From positions 124,001-188,000 of the forward strand of contig NZ_QYBC01000002.1 of NCBI RefSeq assembly GCF_004137085.1: a stretch of DNA of 64,000 nucleotides. Direction: 5' to 3'. Source of the DNA: Lichenibacterium ramalinae (GTDB lineage: Bacteria > Pseudomonadota > Alphaproteobacteria > Rhizobiales > Beijerinckiaceae). Each line of letters begins with the position of its first letter. Positions within the stretch are counted from its first letter, which is position 1. The notes under the pieces were generated by a model. The model did no database searches. It worked only from the letters and a program-made list of their open reading frames with translations, and was not told the origin of the DNA. Positions 19,548 to 29,206 of the stretch are shown here, piece after piece. The translations under genes and the position numbers were made by a program.

Positions 19548-20990
19548 TCACCGGGCGAGGCCGAGCAGCCGGTCGAGGTCGATGTGGGCGCCGAGGTGAT
19601 CGGCCAGCCGGTCCAGCACCCTGTCCACCTCGGCCTCGTAGCCGAGGTCCGACGGCGCCCCACCGAGGCGGCGCAGCCAGGCGCCCCGCTGCCGGTCGTC
19701 GGCGAAGAGGCCGTGCACGTAGCAGCCGGCGACGAGCCCGTCGGCCGAGACGGCCCCGTCCGCCGTGCCGTCGGCGAGGCGCAGCAGCGGCCGGGCGCGA
19801 TCGGGGCCGTCGGTCTCGCCGACATGCATCTCGTAGCCGGCGAAGGGCGCGCCGTCGGCCGCCGAGATCCCGGCCACCGGCCGCAGCAGCTTGGCCCCGG
19901 TCAGCACCGTGTCGACGGCGAGAAGGCCGAGCCCCGGCACGGTGCCGGGCGGCCCCTCGATGCCGTCGGGGTCGGCGACGCTGCCACCTAGCATCTGGTA
20001 GCCGCCGCAGAGGCCGAGGACGCGGCCGCCGCGCCGCGCATGCGCCAGCACGTCGATGTCCCAACCGTTGGCGCGGAGCGCCGCGAGGTCCGGGATCGTG
20101 GCCTTCGAACCCGGCAGGATCACGAGGTCGCAGACCGGAAGGGCCTCGCCCGCCCGCACGAGCCGCAGATCGACGTCGGGCTCGAGCTTCAGCGGGTCGA
20201 GGTCGTCGAAGTTGGAGATGCGCGGCAGCACCGGCACGGCGACGCGCAGCTTGGCGCCCCCGCGGCCGGGCTCGCGCCGGCCGAGCGCGACGGCATCCTC
20301 GGCGGGCAGGCGCGCGGCCTCGGCGAAATGCGGCACGAGGCCGAGCGCCGGCCAGCCGGTGCGCTCCGCGATGAAGGCCATGCCGTCGGCGAAGAGCCCG
20401 GGGTCGCCGCGGAACTTGTTGACCAGGATGCCCACCACCATGGCGGCATCCTCCGGGTCGAGCACGGCACGGGTCCCGACGATCTGGGCGATGACGCCGC
20501 CGCGGTCGATGTCGCCGATCAGGACGACGGGCACGTCGGCGCGCCGCGCGAATCCCATGTTGGCGATGTCGTTGGCGCGCAGGTTCACCTCGGCGGGCGA
20601 GCCGGCGCCCTCCACCAGCACGAGGTCGGCGGCGCCGCGGATCCGGGCGAAGCTGTCCAGCACGGCTTCCATCAACCGCGGCTTCCAGGCCTGGTATTCC
20701 CGCGCCTTGGCATTGCCGATGACCCGGCCCTGCACCACCACCTGGGAGCCCACCTCGCTCTGCGGCTTGAGCAGCACGGGGTTCATGTGGACGGTGGGCG
20801 CCACCCCGGCGGCGCGGGCCTGGAGCGCCTGGGCCCGGCCGATCTCGCCGCCGTCGGCCGTAACGGCGGCATTGTTAGACATGTTCTGCGGCTTGAAGGG
20901 CAGGACCCTGAGGCCGCGCCGGGCATAGGCCCGGGCGAGGCCGGCGACGAGCAGCGACTTGCCGACGTCCGAGCCGGTGCCCTGCAGCAT
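19548..20990 (-). CDS. cobQ: Cobyric acid synthase CobQ
   Basis: Glutamine-dependent amidotransferase of 480 residues that amidates four side chains of adenosylcobyrinic acid a,c-diamide. The N-terminal DTBS-like ATPase domain has the P-loop GTGSDVGKS at residues 4-12, followed by [13 protein letters not shown]. The C-terminal class I glutaminase-like domain has the nucleophile Cys in [10 protein letters not shown] and a His in YVHGLFADD. The visible ATG leaves just two residues before the conserved [10 protein letters not shown], and the reading frame upstream stays open without ATG, GTG or TTG up to the cobO stop, so the start is as given. It lies 26 bases after cobO, in the same operon. 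Confidence 0.94.
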   Translation of the reverse strand: MLQGTGSDVGKSLLVAGLARAYARRGLRVLPFKPQNMSNNAAVTADGGEIGRAQALQARAAGVAPTVHMNPVLLKPQSEVGSQVVVQGRVIGNAKAREYQAWKPRLMEAVLDSFARIRGAADLVLVEGAGSPAEVNLRANDIANMGFARRADVPVVLIGDIDRGGVIAQIVGTRAVLDPEDAAMVVGILVNKFRGDPGLFADGMAFIAERTGWPALGLVPHFAEAARLPAEDAVALGRREPGRGGAKLRVAVPVLPRISNFDDLDPLKLEPDVDLRLVRAGEALPVCDLVILPGSKATIPDLAALRANGWDIDVLAHARRGGRVLGLCGGYQMLGGSVADPDGIEGPPGTVPGLGLLAVDTVLTGAKLLRPVAGISAADGAPFAGYEMHVGETDGPDRARPLLRLADGTADGAVSADGLVAGCYVHGLFADDRQRGAWLRRLGGAPSDLGYEAEVDRVLDRLADHLGAHIDLDRLLGLAR

Positions 20991-21016
20991 GAGGGCGCGG
21001 GCGCCCCGGCCCCCGC

Positions 21017-21634
21017 TCAGAACTCGATCCCCGCCTGCGCCTTCACCCCGGCGGCGAAATGGTGCTTGGTGGCGCCGAACTCGGTGACGAGGTCGGCGGC
21101 CGCCACCAGTTCCGGCTTGGCGTTGCGGCCCGTGACGACCACGTGGAGGTCCGGCCGCCGGGCCTGGAGGCTCGCCACCACGTCGGCGACCGGCAGGTAA
21201 TCGTAGCGCAGCGCGATGTTGAGCTCGTCGAGCACGAGGAGCCGGAGGGCGGGATCGGCCATCAGCCCCTCCGCCTTGCCCCAGGCGGCGCCGGCCGCCG
21301 CCACGTCACGGTCGCGATCCTGCGTCTCCCAGGTGAAGCCCTCGCCCATGGAATGCCAGCGCACCAGCTCCGAGCCTTCGAGCATCCGGCGCTCCCCCGT
21401 GTCCCAGGCGCCCTTGATGAACTGCACGACGCCGACCGGCCAACCGTGGCCCAGCGCCCGCAGCACGAGGCCGAAGGCGGCCGTCGACTTGCCCTTGCCG
21501 GGGCCGGTGTTGACCATCAGCAGGCCCTTCTCGGCGATGGGCTTGGACGCCACCTCGGCATCCTGCACGGCCTTGCGATGGGCCATCTTCAGCCTGTGCC
21601 GGCGCGCGGCCTCGTCGGGGTTCGGGTCGTTCAT
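21017..21634 (-). CDS. cobO: Cob(I)yrinic acid a,c-diamide adenosyltransferase CobO
   Basis: A 205-residue ATP:corrinoid adenosyltransferase of the CobA/CobO/BtuR family. The P-loop [13 protein letters not shown] follows MVNT, and [30 protein letters not shown] and [12 protein letters not shown] are family segments. The enzyme adds the adenosyl ligand to cobalt before the CobQ amidations. The ATG at 21634 ([17 protein letters not shown]) is typical; the longer frame contains only low-complexity residues. It stands between the VTT membrane protein and cobQ on the minus strand, with short gaps. Confidence 0.94.
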   Translation of the reverse strand: MNDPNPDEAARRHRLKMAHRKAVQDAEVASKPIAEKGLLMVNTGPGKGKSTAAFGLVLRALGHGWPVGVVQFIKGAWDTGERRMLEGSELVRWHSMGEGFTWETQDRDRDVAAAGAAWGKAEGLMADPALRLLVLDELNIALRYDYLPVADVVASLQARRPDLHVVVTGRNAKPELVAAADLVTEFGATKHHFAAGVKAQAGIEF

Positions 21635-21665
21635 GGCACGGGTGTAGCGCAGGCGGCGGCCGGGG

Positions 21666-22247
21666 TCACGGGAGGGCGGGCCGCCGGGCCTCGACCTCGG
21701 CCAGCAGGCGGGCCGATTGGCGCTTCGCCGCGACGCCGAGCCGCCACAGCGCCAGGGCCGTGAGGACGAGGCCGGCGGCCAGCACGAGGCCGTCGAGGCT
21801 CCAGGGCGAGCGGCTGGCGAAGGCCTGGCTGCCGGTGCGGCCGAGCTGGATGAACAGGACCGTCTGGGGGACGACGCAGACCAGCGTGGTGCCGAGGTAT
21901 TCGGCATAGCCCATGCGGGAGATGCCGCAGGCGAAGTTGATCGCCGGACCCGGCACCGGGGACGCCAGGCGCAGCGGGCCGAGCACGCGCCAACCCTCCG
22001 ATTCGAGCGCCATGAGGACGAGGGCCACCTTGGGCCGACGCGCCACGAAGCGGCGGGCGACGCCGCCGAACACGAAGCGCGCCAGCAGGAAGCCCAGCGT
22101 GGCGCCGAGGCCGCTGCCGAGCAGCGACGGCAGGATGCCGGGCCAGCCCAGGACCGCCCCGGCGCCGACGCAGACGACGGCGCGCGGCAGGATCACGACG
22201 CCGCCGAGCGTCAGCAGCCCCGCGACCGTCAGCGCCTCAGCCAGCAC
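21666..22247 (-). CDS. VTT-domain (TVP38/TMEM64, DedA-like) membrane protein
   Basis: A 193-residue inner-membrane protein with about five hydrophobic segments and the VTT family core: FVGAGAVLGWPGILP-like first loop, SGLGATLGFLLARFVFG, and RLASPVPGPAINFACGI followed by YLGTTLV. VTT proteins are linked to lipid scrambling and envelope homeostasis; the exact role here is unknown. The start is GTG at 22247 with no clear ribosome site. It is 27 bases downstream of the L,D-transpeptidase gene and 31 upstream of cobO, so these likely form one transcript. The protein is slightly shorter than most family members. Confidence 0.75.
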   Translation of the reverse strand: MLAEALTVAGLLTLGGVVILPRAVVCVGAGAVLGWPGILPSLLGSGLGATLGFLLARFVFGGVARRFVARRPKVALVLMALESEGWRVLGPLRLASPVPGPAINFACGISRMGYAEYLGTTLVCVVPQTVLFIQLGRTGSQAFASRSPWSLDGLVLAAGLVLTALALWRLGVAAKRQSARLLAEVEARRPALP

Positions 22248-22274
22248 GGCGTCGCGGCGCCGGTCGCCCGGGGC

Positions 22275-23909
22275 TCAGTTCTTGGTGACGCCGGTCGCGA
22301 CCGGGTCGGCCTGGGCCTGCACGTTGGCCCCCACGGTGTCGATGCCGTAGACGTCGTCGCGGAACTGCACGGTGCCGGAGGGGTCGGCCCAGCCGGTGAG
22401 GTAGACCCAGGCGACCGGCACGGCCTTGACGAGCTTGATGTCCTCGTGGTCGCCGGTCTTGACCTGGGTCAGCATGGCATCCTTGGTCCAGGTGCCGCCG
22501 GCAGCCCCGCTCGTGCCCTCCAGCAGCCAGGCGGCGAGGTCGAACACGCCCTCGACGCGCACGCAGCCGTGCGACAGGAAGCGGTAATCGCCGCCGAAGA
22601 AGCGCTTGGACGGCGTGTCGTGCATGTAGACGGCGAACTTGTTGGGCATGTTGATGCGGATGTTGCCCAGCGCGTTCGACGTGCCCGAATCCTGGCGCAG
22701 AATGTAGTTGGTGGCGCGCTGCGACGTCCAGTCGATGGAGGACGCGTTGACGACGTTGCCGGCCCCGTCGAGGATGCGGATGCGCTGCCGGCTGAGGTAG
22801 CCGGGGTCCTTCTGCATGTGCGGGATGATCTCGTTCTTGATGATCGAGGTCGGCACCGTCCAGGTCGGGTTGAGGTTGACGGCCTGAACCTTGGCGTCGA
22901 CCTCGGGCGAGGCGTGGTCGGGCCCGCCCACCACCGCCACGTAGCGGTGCACCACCTTGCCGTTCTCCACCGCTTCGACCGAGGCCGAGGGGATGTTGAC
23001 CACCACGTAGCGGTCGCCGAAGGTGATGTTGCGCCCCGCGAGCCGCTGCGCCGACGAGGCGAGTTCGGTGAAGCGCGTCCGCGCCGGCACGTTCATGGCC
23101 TTCAGCGTGGCGCCCGACACCACGCCGGTGTCCTTGAGGCCGTGGCGCGCCTGGAAGCGCTTCACGGCGGCGGCGAGGTCGGGACCCCACTTCTGCGAGA
23201 ACATGCCGGCCGACAGGTCGGCGGGGTCGTTGCCGTCAGCCTTGCCGAGGTCGCCCTCGATGGCGAGGCGCAGCCGCAGCGTCGAGATGGCCTTGCCGGG
23301 CGAGGCGGCCGACACGGGGCCGGCGATCTCGGGCCAGCCGCCGGCATCGGCGATGGCGGCGTAGCGCTCGGAGGCCTTGGCGGTGGCGAAGAAGGTTTCG
23401 GCCGTCAGCGTCGGCTCGGGATCGGAGGACAGCGCCGTCTCGCGCGGAGGGGGCGGAGGCGCCACGTGCTTCTTGCGCGCCGGAGCCTGCGCGGCGGGGC
23501 TGGCGGCCTGGGCTGCCTGGGCATCGGTGGCGGGCGCCGGCGACACGGCGGTGCCGGCGGCCGCGGCGGCGTCCGGCTGGGTCGCGGCCGGAACCTTGGG
23601 CAGCGAGGCGGCGACCGGCGGAGCGGCCGGGACCGACGGGAGGTTGATGGCCGGTGTCGCGGCGGCGGCGGCGGCCGGAGCGGGCGTCGCCGCCGGGGCG
23701 GGAGCCGCGACCGGAGCGGGCGCGGCCGCCGGAGCGGAGGGCGCCGCCGGGGTGGCGGCGGCTGGTGGCGTCGTGGCCAGCGGCGCGGGCGACAGCAGCG
23801 GGGAGGACTGGGCCTGCGCCGCGGCCGCGAGGCCCATCAACGCCAGTCCCGACACCGTCACGCGGAGCGCTGCCCGCGACACCCGATTGCGCTTCATCTC
23901 AGCCGTCAT
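22275..23909 (-). CDS. L,D-transpeptidase (YkuD domain, YcbB-like) with Ala/Pro-rich linker
   Basis: Exported enzyme of about 544 residues that makes 3-3 peptidoglycan cross-links or attaches proteins. An N-terminal signal peptide (hydrophobic LRVTVSGLALMGLAAA, cleavage near AQAQ) is followed by a long Ala/Pro-rich stretch to about residue 125. Next come a scaffold domain, a peptidoglycan-binding repeat (WGPDLAAAVKRFQARHGL) and the YkuD domain with the catalytic motif SHGCVRV (Cys near 449) and YMHDTPSK upstream. Four in-frame ATGs lie at 23897, 23909, 23918 and 23924; none has a strong ribosome site, so the start is tentative. It heads the minus-strand run toward the VTT gene and cobO. Confidence 0.88.
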   Translation of the reverse strand: MTAEMKRNRVSRAALRVTVSGLALMGLAAAAQAQSSPLLSPAPLATTPPAAATPAAPSAPAAAPAPVAAPAPAATPAPAAAAAATPAINLPSVPAAPPVAASLPKVPAATQPDAAAAAGTAVSPAPATDAQAAQAASPAAQAPARKKHVAPPPPPRETALSSDPEPTLTAETFFATAKASERYAAIADAGGWPEIAGPVSAASPGKAISTLRLRLAIEGDLGKADGNDPADLSAGMFSQKWGPDLAAAVKRFQARHGLKDTGVVSGATLKAMNVPARTRFTELASSAQRLAGRNITFGDRYVVVNIPSASVEAVENGKVVHRYVAVVGGPDHASPEVDAKVQAVNLNPTWTVPTSIIKNEIIPHMQKDPGYLSRQRIRILDGAGNVVNASSIDWTSQRATNYILRQDSGTSNALGNIRINMPNKFAVYMHDTPSKRFFGGDYRFLSHGCVRVEGVFDLAAWLLEGTSGAAGGTWTKDAMLTQVKTGDHEDIKLVKAVPVAWVYLTGWADPSGTVQFRDDVYGIDTVGANVQAQADPVATGVTKN

Positions 23910-24080
23910 CCGATCCATGCCCATCGCGACGCGGGCCCGAACGCTCGGGAGCGGAGCCGATCCGTCCCGGCCCGCGGCCGTTGCGGCCCTCGCCTTCCGG
24001 TAGGGCGACAATGCGGTGGATCCGTGGCCCCGGAGCCGGCCGGGCCGGAGCGGGATGGCCCGGTGACGGCTTTCGATCCG

Positions 24081-24135
24081 GCTGTTGCAGCGCCGCAACA
24101 GCGTCGAAGCCCCGAGGAGACGGCGTCCTCGGGGC
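24081..24135 (-). terminator. Double hairpin downstream of the secreted beta-sandwich gene
   Basis: Two perfect stems lie just after the stop of the minus-strand gene at 24146: a 10-bp stem (GCCCCGAGGA at 24109-24118 with TCCTCGGGGC at 24126-24135) and then an 8-bp stem (GCTGTTGC with GCAACAGC, 24081-24102). They probably end that transcript before the L,D-transpeptidase gene. Confidence 0.6.
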
Positions 24136-24145
24136 GGGGACGACG

Positions 24146-24844
24146 TCAGGGCGCCGGGGCCTTTGGCGCCACGGTGGCGGGGGCGGGCTGAGCCGGGGCG
24201 ACCGACGGCGCGGCGCCGGCGATCGCCGTCACCTGCAGCTGCGAGAACTTCCAGGTATCGACCTGGTTCTTCTCCGACTGGGCCCGCATGCCGATCTGAC
24301 CGCCGCCATCGGGCACCTGACCCTTCACGGTGGCGAAGGGCTTGTCGTTGATGAGGGCGGTGATGTCGCTGCCGACCGTGCGCACCTCGAGCACGTTGTT
24401 GGAGCCCGCCGGCCGCTTGATGTCGTCCGTCTGCTTCCACTCGACGACGTCGATCCACTTGCCGTTCACCTTGCGGGTGATCTCGGCGAAGCCGCTCGGC
24501 GTGACCATGAACATATAGTAGTTGTCATAATCCTTGGCCCAGAAGATCGGGCCCGCCATCGTGTTGTCGTTGTCGTCGAGCTTGTTCGGCGTGCGGACCG
24601 TCAGGCAATAGTCGGCATCGGTGAACAGGATGCCCTTGTAGACGAGGAGGTTCGAGATGTCGGGCTGGGGCTTGACCTTGACCTTGCCGTCCTCGACCTG
24701 CACGTCGGGGCTGTCGAAGCCCCAGGACGCGTCGACCTGCTTGAAATCGTCGGAGAACAGCACCTTCCCGGTGCCGCAGGCCGAGGCGGGGTTCGCGGCG
24801 AGGAGCGCGACTGCGGCGAGGCCGGCGGAAAGCGTCAGTCTCAT
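24146..24844 (-). CDS. Secreted beta-sandwich (DUF1080/LamG-like) protein
   Basis: A 232-residue exported protein of unknown function. A signal peptide (MRLTLSAGLAAVALLAA, cleavage near ASA) precedes a jelly-roll-like domain with FSDDFKQVDASWGF, a YDNYYMFMVTPSG strand pair and GQIGMRAQSEKNQVDTWKF, the pattern of DUF1080/laminin-G-like sugar-binding folds. The tail is Ala/Pro-rich. The ATG at 24844 is preceded by AGGAG at good spacing, which decides against the longer frame. No catalytic residues of a glycosidase are recognisable, so it may be a binding or structural protein. It is followed by a clear double hairpin and appears to be transcribed alone. Confidence 0.7.
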   Translation of the reverse strand: MRLTLSAGLAAVALLAANPASACGTGKVLFSDDFKQVDASWGFDSPDVQVEDGKVKVKPQPDISNLLVYKGILFTDADYCLTVRTPNKLDDNDNTMAGPIFWAKDYDNYYMFMVTPSGFAEITRKVNGKWIDVVEWKQTDDIKRPAGSNNVLEVRTVGSDITALINDKPFATVKGQVPDGGGQIGMRAQSEKNQVDTWKFSQLQVTAIAGAAPSVAPAQPAPATVAPKAPAP

Positions 24845-24929
24845 ACCCAAACTCCTGGCCAATCGAATCGCAGCGTCAGCTGTGCCGTGAACGCGCGGCG
24901 CGCGATTCCGTTCGGGCGACGTCCGCATT

Positions 24930-25604
24930 TCAGTCGTCGACCACCACGATGTGCAGGCGCCGCGGGCCGTGGGCGCCCAGGATCAGGGTCTGCTCGATGT
25001 CGGCGGAGCGCGACGGACCGGTGACGAAGTTCAGGGTGCGCGGCATGGTGCCCTTGCCGTACCGGTCCCGTACGCGGCCCAGCACCGCCTCGTAATCGCC
25101 GGCGACGTCCCGCGCCGCCACCACGACGATGTGGTTGTCGGGCAGGAAGTTCAGCGAGGTGGGGTTGTCCTGCCCCGAGACCAGGGCCAGCGTGCCGCTT
25201 TCCGCCACGGCCGCGAAGGCGCGGCTGAGGCCGTTGATGTCGGATCCGTCGGAGGGGCCCGCCGTCACGTCGATCGTGGTGCCCCCCCAGGGCATGGCGG
25301 CGAGGTCGGGGTCGGCGCCGCGGCGCAGCGTGGCGGGGAGGTTGTTGTCGCGGAGGAAGCGGGCGACCTCGCCCGGCACCTCCGCCGCCGACGCCACCCG
25401 GGCCACGGTGGCGGCCGAAGCCTCGGCCTTCTCGCAGAACAGTGCCACCCGCGCCGGCTCGGGGAGCTGGCCGCGGGCCGGGATGACGCCGGGCCGGGCC
25501 GCCGCGATGCGCCCCTCCACGGCGTCGCGCCGCGGCGCCTCGCGGCCGGTGACGCCGAGCGAGCGCCGGATCGTGCCGAGGACGGTGTCGCGGGCCTCGC
25601 TCAT
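24930..25604 (-). CDS. lutC: Lactate utilisation protein C (LutC/YkgG family)
   Basis: A 224-residue protein of the LUD-domain family, a component of the LutABC L-lactate oxidation complex. Recognisable segments are AVAESGTLALVSGQDNPT followed by LNFLPDNHIVVV, and FVTGPSRSADIEQTLILGAHGP near the C-terminus. The ATG at 25604 overlaps the lutB stop by ATGA, fixing the start and showing translational coupling. It is the third gene of a minus-strand lutA-lutB-lutC run. LutC has no redox centre of its own. No lactate permease or FadR-like lut regulator is adjacent. Confidence 0.92.
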   Translation of the reverse strand: MSEARDTVLGTIRRSLGVTGREAPRRDAVEGRIAAARPGVIPARGQLPEPARVALFCEKAEASAATVARVASAAEVPGEVARFLRDNNLPATLRRGADPDLAAMPWGGTTIDVTAGPSDGSDINGLSRAFAAVAESGTLALVSGQDNPTSLNFLPDNHIVVVAARDVAGDYEAVLGRVRDRYGKGTMPRTLNFVTGPSRSADIEQTLILGAHGPRRLHIVVVDD

Positions 25605-27040
25605 GCGGCCCTCTTCGGCTGGGCGCGGCGGTTCTTCCACTGGCTCTGGAAGGTGGCGCCCTGGGGCGCCGGCATGTCGCGGTAATCCGTCCAGCCCTTG
25701 GCGAGCGGCAGCGAGGCGAAGCGCCCCCGGTTGCCGCCGGCGATGCTGAGGGCCCGCATGGCGAGGCCCGTGGCGAGCCGATACAGCTTCGGCCGCGACG
25801 CGAACCAGCCCCAGACGCCGAGGCCGCCGCGGACGGCGGCGGGCTGGAGGTGCCGCTCGAACTCGCGCTCGCGCCAATGGCGCATCAGCTTCGGCAGCGG
25901 GATCCGCACCGGGCACACGCTTTCGCAGCGCCCGCAGAAGGTGGAAGCGTTGGGCAGGTGGCCCGCCGTCTCGACGCCGATCAGCGCCGGCGTCAGCACC
26001 GCCCCCATCGGGCCGGGATAGATCCAGCCATAGGCGTGGCCGCCCACCGAATGGTAGACCGGGCAGTGGTTCATGCAGGCGCCGCAGCGGATGCAGCGCA
26101 GCATCTCCTCGAAGCTGGTGCCCAGCATGGAGGAGCGGCCGTTGTCGATCAGCACGACGTGGTATTCGTCCGGCCCGTCCGGATCGTCGGGGCGCTTGGG
26201 GCCGGTCGACAGCGTCGTGTAGACCGACATCTCCTGGCCGGTGGCGGAGCGCGCCAGCACCCGGAGCAGCTGCCCCACGTCCTCCAGCGTCGGCACGAGC
26301 TTCTCGATGGAGGCCAGCACGACGTGCACGCGCGGCAGCAGCTGCGTGAGGTCGCCGTTGCCCTCGTTGGTGACGATGACCGAGGTGCCGGTCTCGGCGA
26401 CGAGGAAGTTGGCGCCCGTCACCCCCACGTCGGCTGCGAGGAAGCGCTCGCGCAGGATGCCGCGCGCTTCAGCCTGCAGGCTGTAGTGGGAGGAGATGTC
26501 GCGCGACGCGTCGAGGTGGGTGTGGTGGCGGCGGAAATCCGCCTCGACCTGGTCGCGCGTCAGATGCACGGCGGGGGCGATGATGTGGCTCGGCACCTCG
26601 CCGCGCAGCTGCACGATATATTCGCCGAGGTCGGTTTCGACCGGCACGAGGCCGGCCGCCTCGATGGCCTGGTTGAGCCCGATCTCCTCGGAGATCATCG
26701 ACTTGCCCTTGGTGACGGTGCGGGCGCCGACGCGGCGGCAGATGTCCAGCACGGCTTCGCGGGCCTCGGCGGCGTCGCGGGCGTAGTGGACGTGTCCGCC
26801 CGCCGCCGTCACCTTGTCTTCCCAGGCCTCGATGTAGAGGTCGAGGTTCTCGAGCGTGTGCTGCTTGATGTCCCGGGCCGAGTCGCGCAGCGCCTCGAAC
26901 TCGGGCAAAGCCTCGGCGGCGGCGGCGCGCTTGGCGATGAAGGCCTGCCGGACATGCCCCAGCGCCTTCTGCAGGTCGCGGTCCTCGAGCGCCCGGTGGG
27001 CGTTGTCCTTGAACTGCGGCGATGTCGGGTGGATCGTCAT
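25601..27040 (-). CDS. lutB: Lactate utilisation iron-sulfur protein LutB
   Basis: A 479-residue LUD plus ferredoxin-type protein of the L-lactate oxidation complex. The N-terminal LUD domain contains KGKSMISEEIGLNQAIE and AETGTSVIVTNEGNGD. The C-terminal part has two 4Fe-4S clusters, CIRCGACMNHCPVY and CGRCESVCPVRIP. A C-terminal extension with WKNRRAQPKRAA is common in the group. Electrons from lactate are thought to pass through these clusters to the quinone pool. The ATG at 27040 gives MTIHPTSPQFKDNAHRAL, a normal family start. It is coupled to lutC by ATGA and separated from lutA by 101 bp. Confidence 0.94.
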   Translation of the reverse strand: MTIHPTSPQFKDNAHRALEDRDLQKALGHVRQAFIAKRAAAAEALPEFEALRDSARDIKQHTLENLDLYIEAWEDKVTAAGGHVHYARDAAEAREAVLDICRRVGARTVTKGKSMISEEIGLNQAIEAAGLVPVETDLGEYIVQLRGEVPSHIIAPAVHLTRDQVEADFRRHHTHLDASRDISSHYSLQAEARGILRERFLAADVGVTGANFLVAETGTSVIVTNEGNGDLTQLLPRVHVVLASIEKLVPTLEDVGQLLRVLARSATGQEMSVYTTLSTGPKRPDDPDGPDEYHVVLIDNGRSSMLGTSFEEMLRCIRCGACMNHCPVYHSVGGHAYGWIYPGPMGAVLTPALIGVETAGHLPNASTFCGRCESVCPVRIPLPKLMRHWREREFERHLQPAAVRGGLGVWGWFASRPKLYRLATGLAMRALSIAGGNRGRFASLPLAKGWTDYRDMPAPQGATFQSQWKNRRAQPKRAA

Positions 27041-27141
27041 GGTGCCCTCCGGGCAGCAGGCCTTCAGAGTCTGGGGATGTCTCGAATCCGTGCCCCAAAG
27101 CGTCGCGTCGCTCGCGGGAACGGGCCTCCGTTCAAAGGCTC

Positions 27142-27936
27142 TCAGTCCTTGAGGTGGTGCGGAGCGCCGATCGGCGCCGCCTCCGTCATGTCGGCCAGGA
27201 TCTCGGCGACGTGGCGGACCTCCATGGTGGACCCCATGCGGCTGAGCTTGCCGGCGATGTTCATGAGGCAGCCGAGATCCCCCGCTACCAGCGTGCCGGC
27301 CCCGCTTTCCACCACGGTGGCGGCCTTGCGCTCGACGATGGAGTTGGACAGCTCGCCGTATTTCACCGCGAAGGTGCCGCCGAAGCCGCAGCAGACGTCG
27401 GTGTTGCGCGACTCGACGAGGTCGAGCCCCCGCACCGTGCCGAGCAGGCGGCGCGGCTGGTCGCGCACGCCGAGTTCGCGCAGGCCCGAGCAGCCATCGT
27501 GGTAGGTCACAGGCCCGTCGAAGGCGGCGTCGACGCGCTTCACCCCCATGACGTCGGTGAGGAAGGACACGAGCTCGTGGGTGCGGCCCGCGAGTTCCTC
27601 CGCCTTGCGCAGCATGTTGGGGTCGTCGGCGAAGAGTTCGGGATAGTGGCGCTTGATCATGCCGGCGCAGGAGCCCGAAGGCGCCACGACGTAGCGGTAG
27701 GAGGCGAAGGCCTCGATCACCTGCACGGCGATGGTGGCGGTGGTGGCGCGATCGCCGGAATTATAGGCCGGCTGACCGCAGCAGGTCTGGGTCGGCACGT
27801 CGACGATGCAGCCGGCGTCCTGCAGCAGCTTCACCGCCGCGAAGCCCACGGAGGGCCGAAACAGGTCGACCAGGCAGGTCACGAAGAGGCCGACCCGCAC
27901 CTCGCCCCCGGCGCCCCCGCGCGATGCCGCCGCCAT
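27142..27936 (-). CDS. lutA: Lactate utilisation protein A (LutA, CCG-domain)
   Basis: A 264-residue protein with two cysteine-rich CCG motifs (TQTCCGQPAYNSG and NTDVCCGFGGTFAV), which bind iron-sulfur clusters in LutA/GlpC/HdrB-type proteins. Family text is also clear in GLFVTCLVDLFRPSVG and VAPSGSCAGMIK. It acts with LutB and LutC to oxidise L-lactate to pyruvate. The ATG at 27936 is the nearest before VRVGLFVTCL; a longer frame adds residues that look random. The DUF4142-like gene is divergent across 177 bp, where the lut promoter must lie; I could not identify its elements with confidence. Confidence 0.92.
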   Translation of the reverse strand: MAAASRGGAGGEVRVGLFVTCLVDLFRPSVGFAAVKLLQDAGCIVDVPTQTCCGQPAYNSGDRATTATIAVQVIEAFASYRYVVAPSGSCAGMIKRHYPELFADDPNMLRKAEELAGRTHELVSFLTDVMGVKRVDAAFDGPVTYHDGCSGLRELGVRDQPRRLLGTVRGLDLVESRNTDVCCGFGGTFAVKYGELSNSIVERKAATVVESGAGTLVAGDLGCLMNIAGKLSRMGSTMEVRHVAEILADMTEAAPIGAPHHLKD

Positions 27937-28113
27937 GCTCGCCAAACTGCCCGCGCCTCCCGATGCCGTTCCCCTGATGTAGGAGCCGGGGGGGTCCAGC
28001 GTCAATGCGGCAAGCGCGGCCGGCGCAACCATGTCGGGCGGCGACCCGTTCCCCGGCCGTAAGGACCGGGACGGCCATGCGGCCAGCCCCCGGTCCCGCC
28101 GAGGAGGATCACC

Positions 28114-28728
28114 ATGGAACGACGCATCCTGCTGGCCGGCCTGCTGACGGGCGCCGCCGGTGCCACGCTGGCGAGCCGAGCCGCCCTGGCGCAGGCCACG
28201 ACGCCGCCCGCCCCCGCCCCCGCACCCGCCATGAAGATGGACATGCCGGTGTCGGGCCTGTCCGATGCCGTGAAGGCGCATATCAAGGACACGATGGCGG
28301 TCGGGTCGCTGTCCCTGCTGACGAGCCGCATCGCCCAGGCGAAGCTGAAGCACCCGATGGGCAAGCAGTTCGCCGACTTCGAAGCCGCCGAGCAGGACGG
28401 CATCGCCGACGTGCTGAAGGGCCGGATGATGCCGGGCGTCAAGCCCATGGGCACCATCAAGCCGCCGACCGATGCCGAGGCGGAGGGGAACCTCGACGCC
28501 GAGGGGAAGGCCGCGGTCGAGAAGTTCCGCACCATGGGGGACGGCCCGGACTTCGAGAAGAGCTACATCCAGGCCCAAATCGACGGCCACAAGAAGCTGC
28601 TCGGCATCCAGGACACCTATCTCAAGGTGGCCGACGACGAGACCGAGACGGCCATCGCCAAACTGGCCCAGGGCCGCATCCAGGAGCACCTCGTGATCCT
28701 GGCGGATATCCAGAAACATCTGGGCTGA
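28114..28728 (+). CDS. Exported DUF4142-like ferritin-fold protein
   Basis: A 204-residue protein with an N-terminal export signal (MERRILLAGLLTGAAGATLASRAALA) and a short Ala/Pro linker. An all-helical domain follows with the DUF4142-type pattern (IKDTMAVGSLSLLTSRIAQAK, KQFADFEAAEQ, FEKSYIQAQIDGHKKLL). Such proteins are abundant in stress-tolerant alphaproteobacteria; no enzymatic activity is known. A strong GAGGAGGATCACC ribosome site sets the start. It is divergent from lutA. Function is not assignable from sequence; the metal-ligand residues of a true ferritin are not evident. Confidence 0.75.
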   Translation: MERRILLAGLLTGAAGATLASRAALAQATTPPAPAPAPAMKMDMPVSGLSDAVKAHIKDTMAVGSLSLLTSRIAQAKLKHPMGKQFADFEAAEQDGIADVLKGRMMPGVKPMGTIKPPTDAEAEGNLDAEGKAAVEKFRTMGDGPDFEKSYIQAQIDGHKKLLGIQDTYLKVADDETETAIAKLAQGRIQEHLVILADIQKHLG

Positions 28729-28930
28729 AGCAGAGGCCGGCGCCCCGACCCATCGCGCGGGCGGGCGCCAGCCATCACGGTTTTCGATCGAACCCGCCGC
28801 GACCGGGGCCCCGAGCCGACATCCACGGTGGCATCAGCGCCGCTTGTGGCCGGCATCTCGCTTATGCGTTGGATCGCTCGCGCCCGCGCCGCCATGGTCC
28901 GCCTCGCCCTTCCGCCGGCGAGACGCCCCC

Positions 28931-29200
28931 ATGCCCTCCGATCCAGCCCCGACCATCCCGGCCCTGCCGCGCCCTGCCCGGTGGGGCGCCGCCGCCATCC
29001 GCTTCCTGGCCTTCGGGCTGCCGGCCCAGCTGTTGCGCGCGGCGTTCCTGCCCGGCGCGGCAAATCTCGCGGACCTCACCGACCACCAGTTGACCGACAT
29101 CGGCGTCCAGCGTTCCGACCTTCCACGGGGTTGGGGTGGCGCGGCCGACGCCGAGATCGCGGCGCGGCTCGGCTCCGGCCGAGACCGGAGCGGCTGGTGA
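28931..29200 (+). CDS. Small DUF1127-like protein
   Basis: An 89-residue protein whose middle section ANLADLTDHQLTDIGVQRSDL fits the DUF1127 (YjiS-like) motif, a short arginine-rich helix pair that in some alphaproteobacteria affects RNA turnover or stress responses. The N-terminal half carries a hydrophobic helix (AAIRFLAFGLPAQLLRAAF). The ATG at 28931 follows a GC-rich stretch without a strong ribosome site, and the C-terminus continues past the motif with a poorly conserved tail. It precedes a convergent hairpin shared with metW. Confidence 0.6.
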   Translation: MPSDPAPTIPALPRPARWGAAAIRFLAFGLPAQLLRAAFLPGAANLADLTDHQLTDIGVQRSDLPRGWGGAADAEIAARLGSGRDRSGW

Positions 29201-29206
29201 CATCGC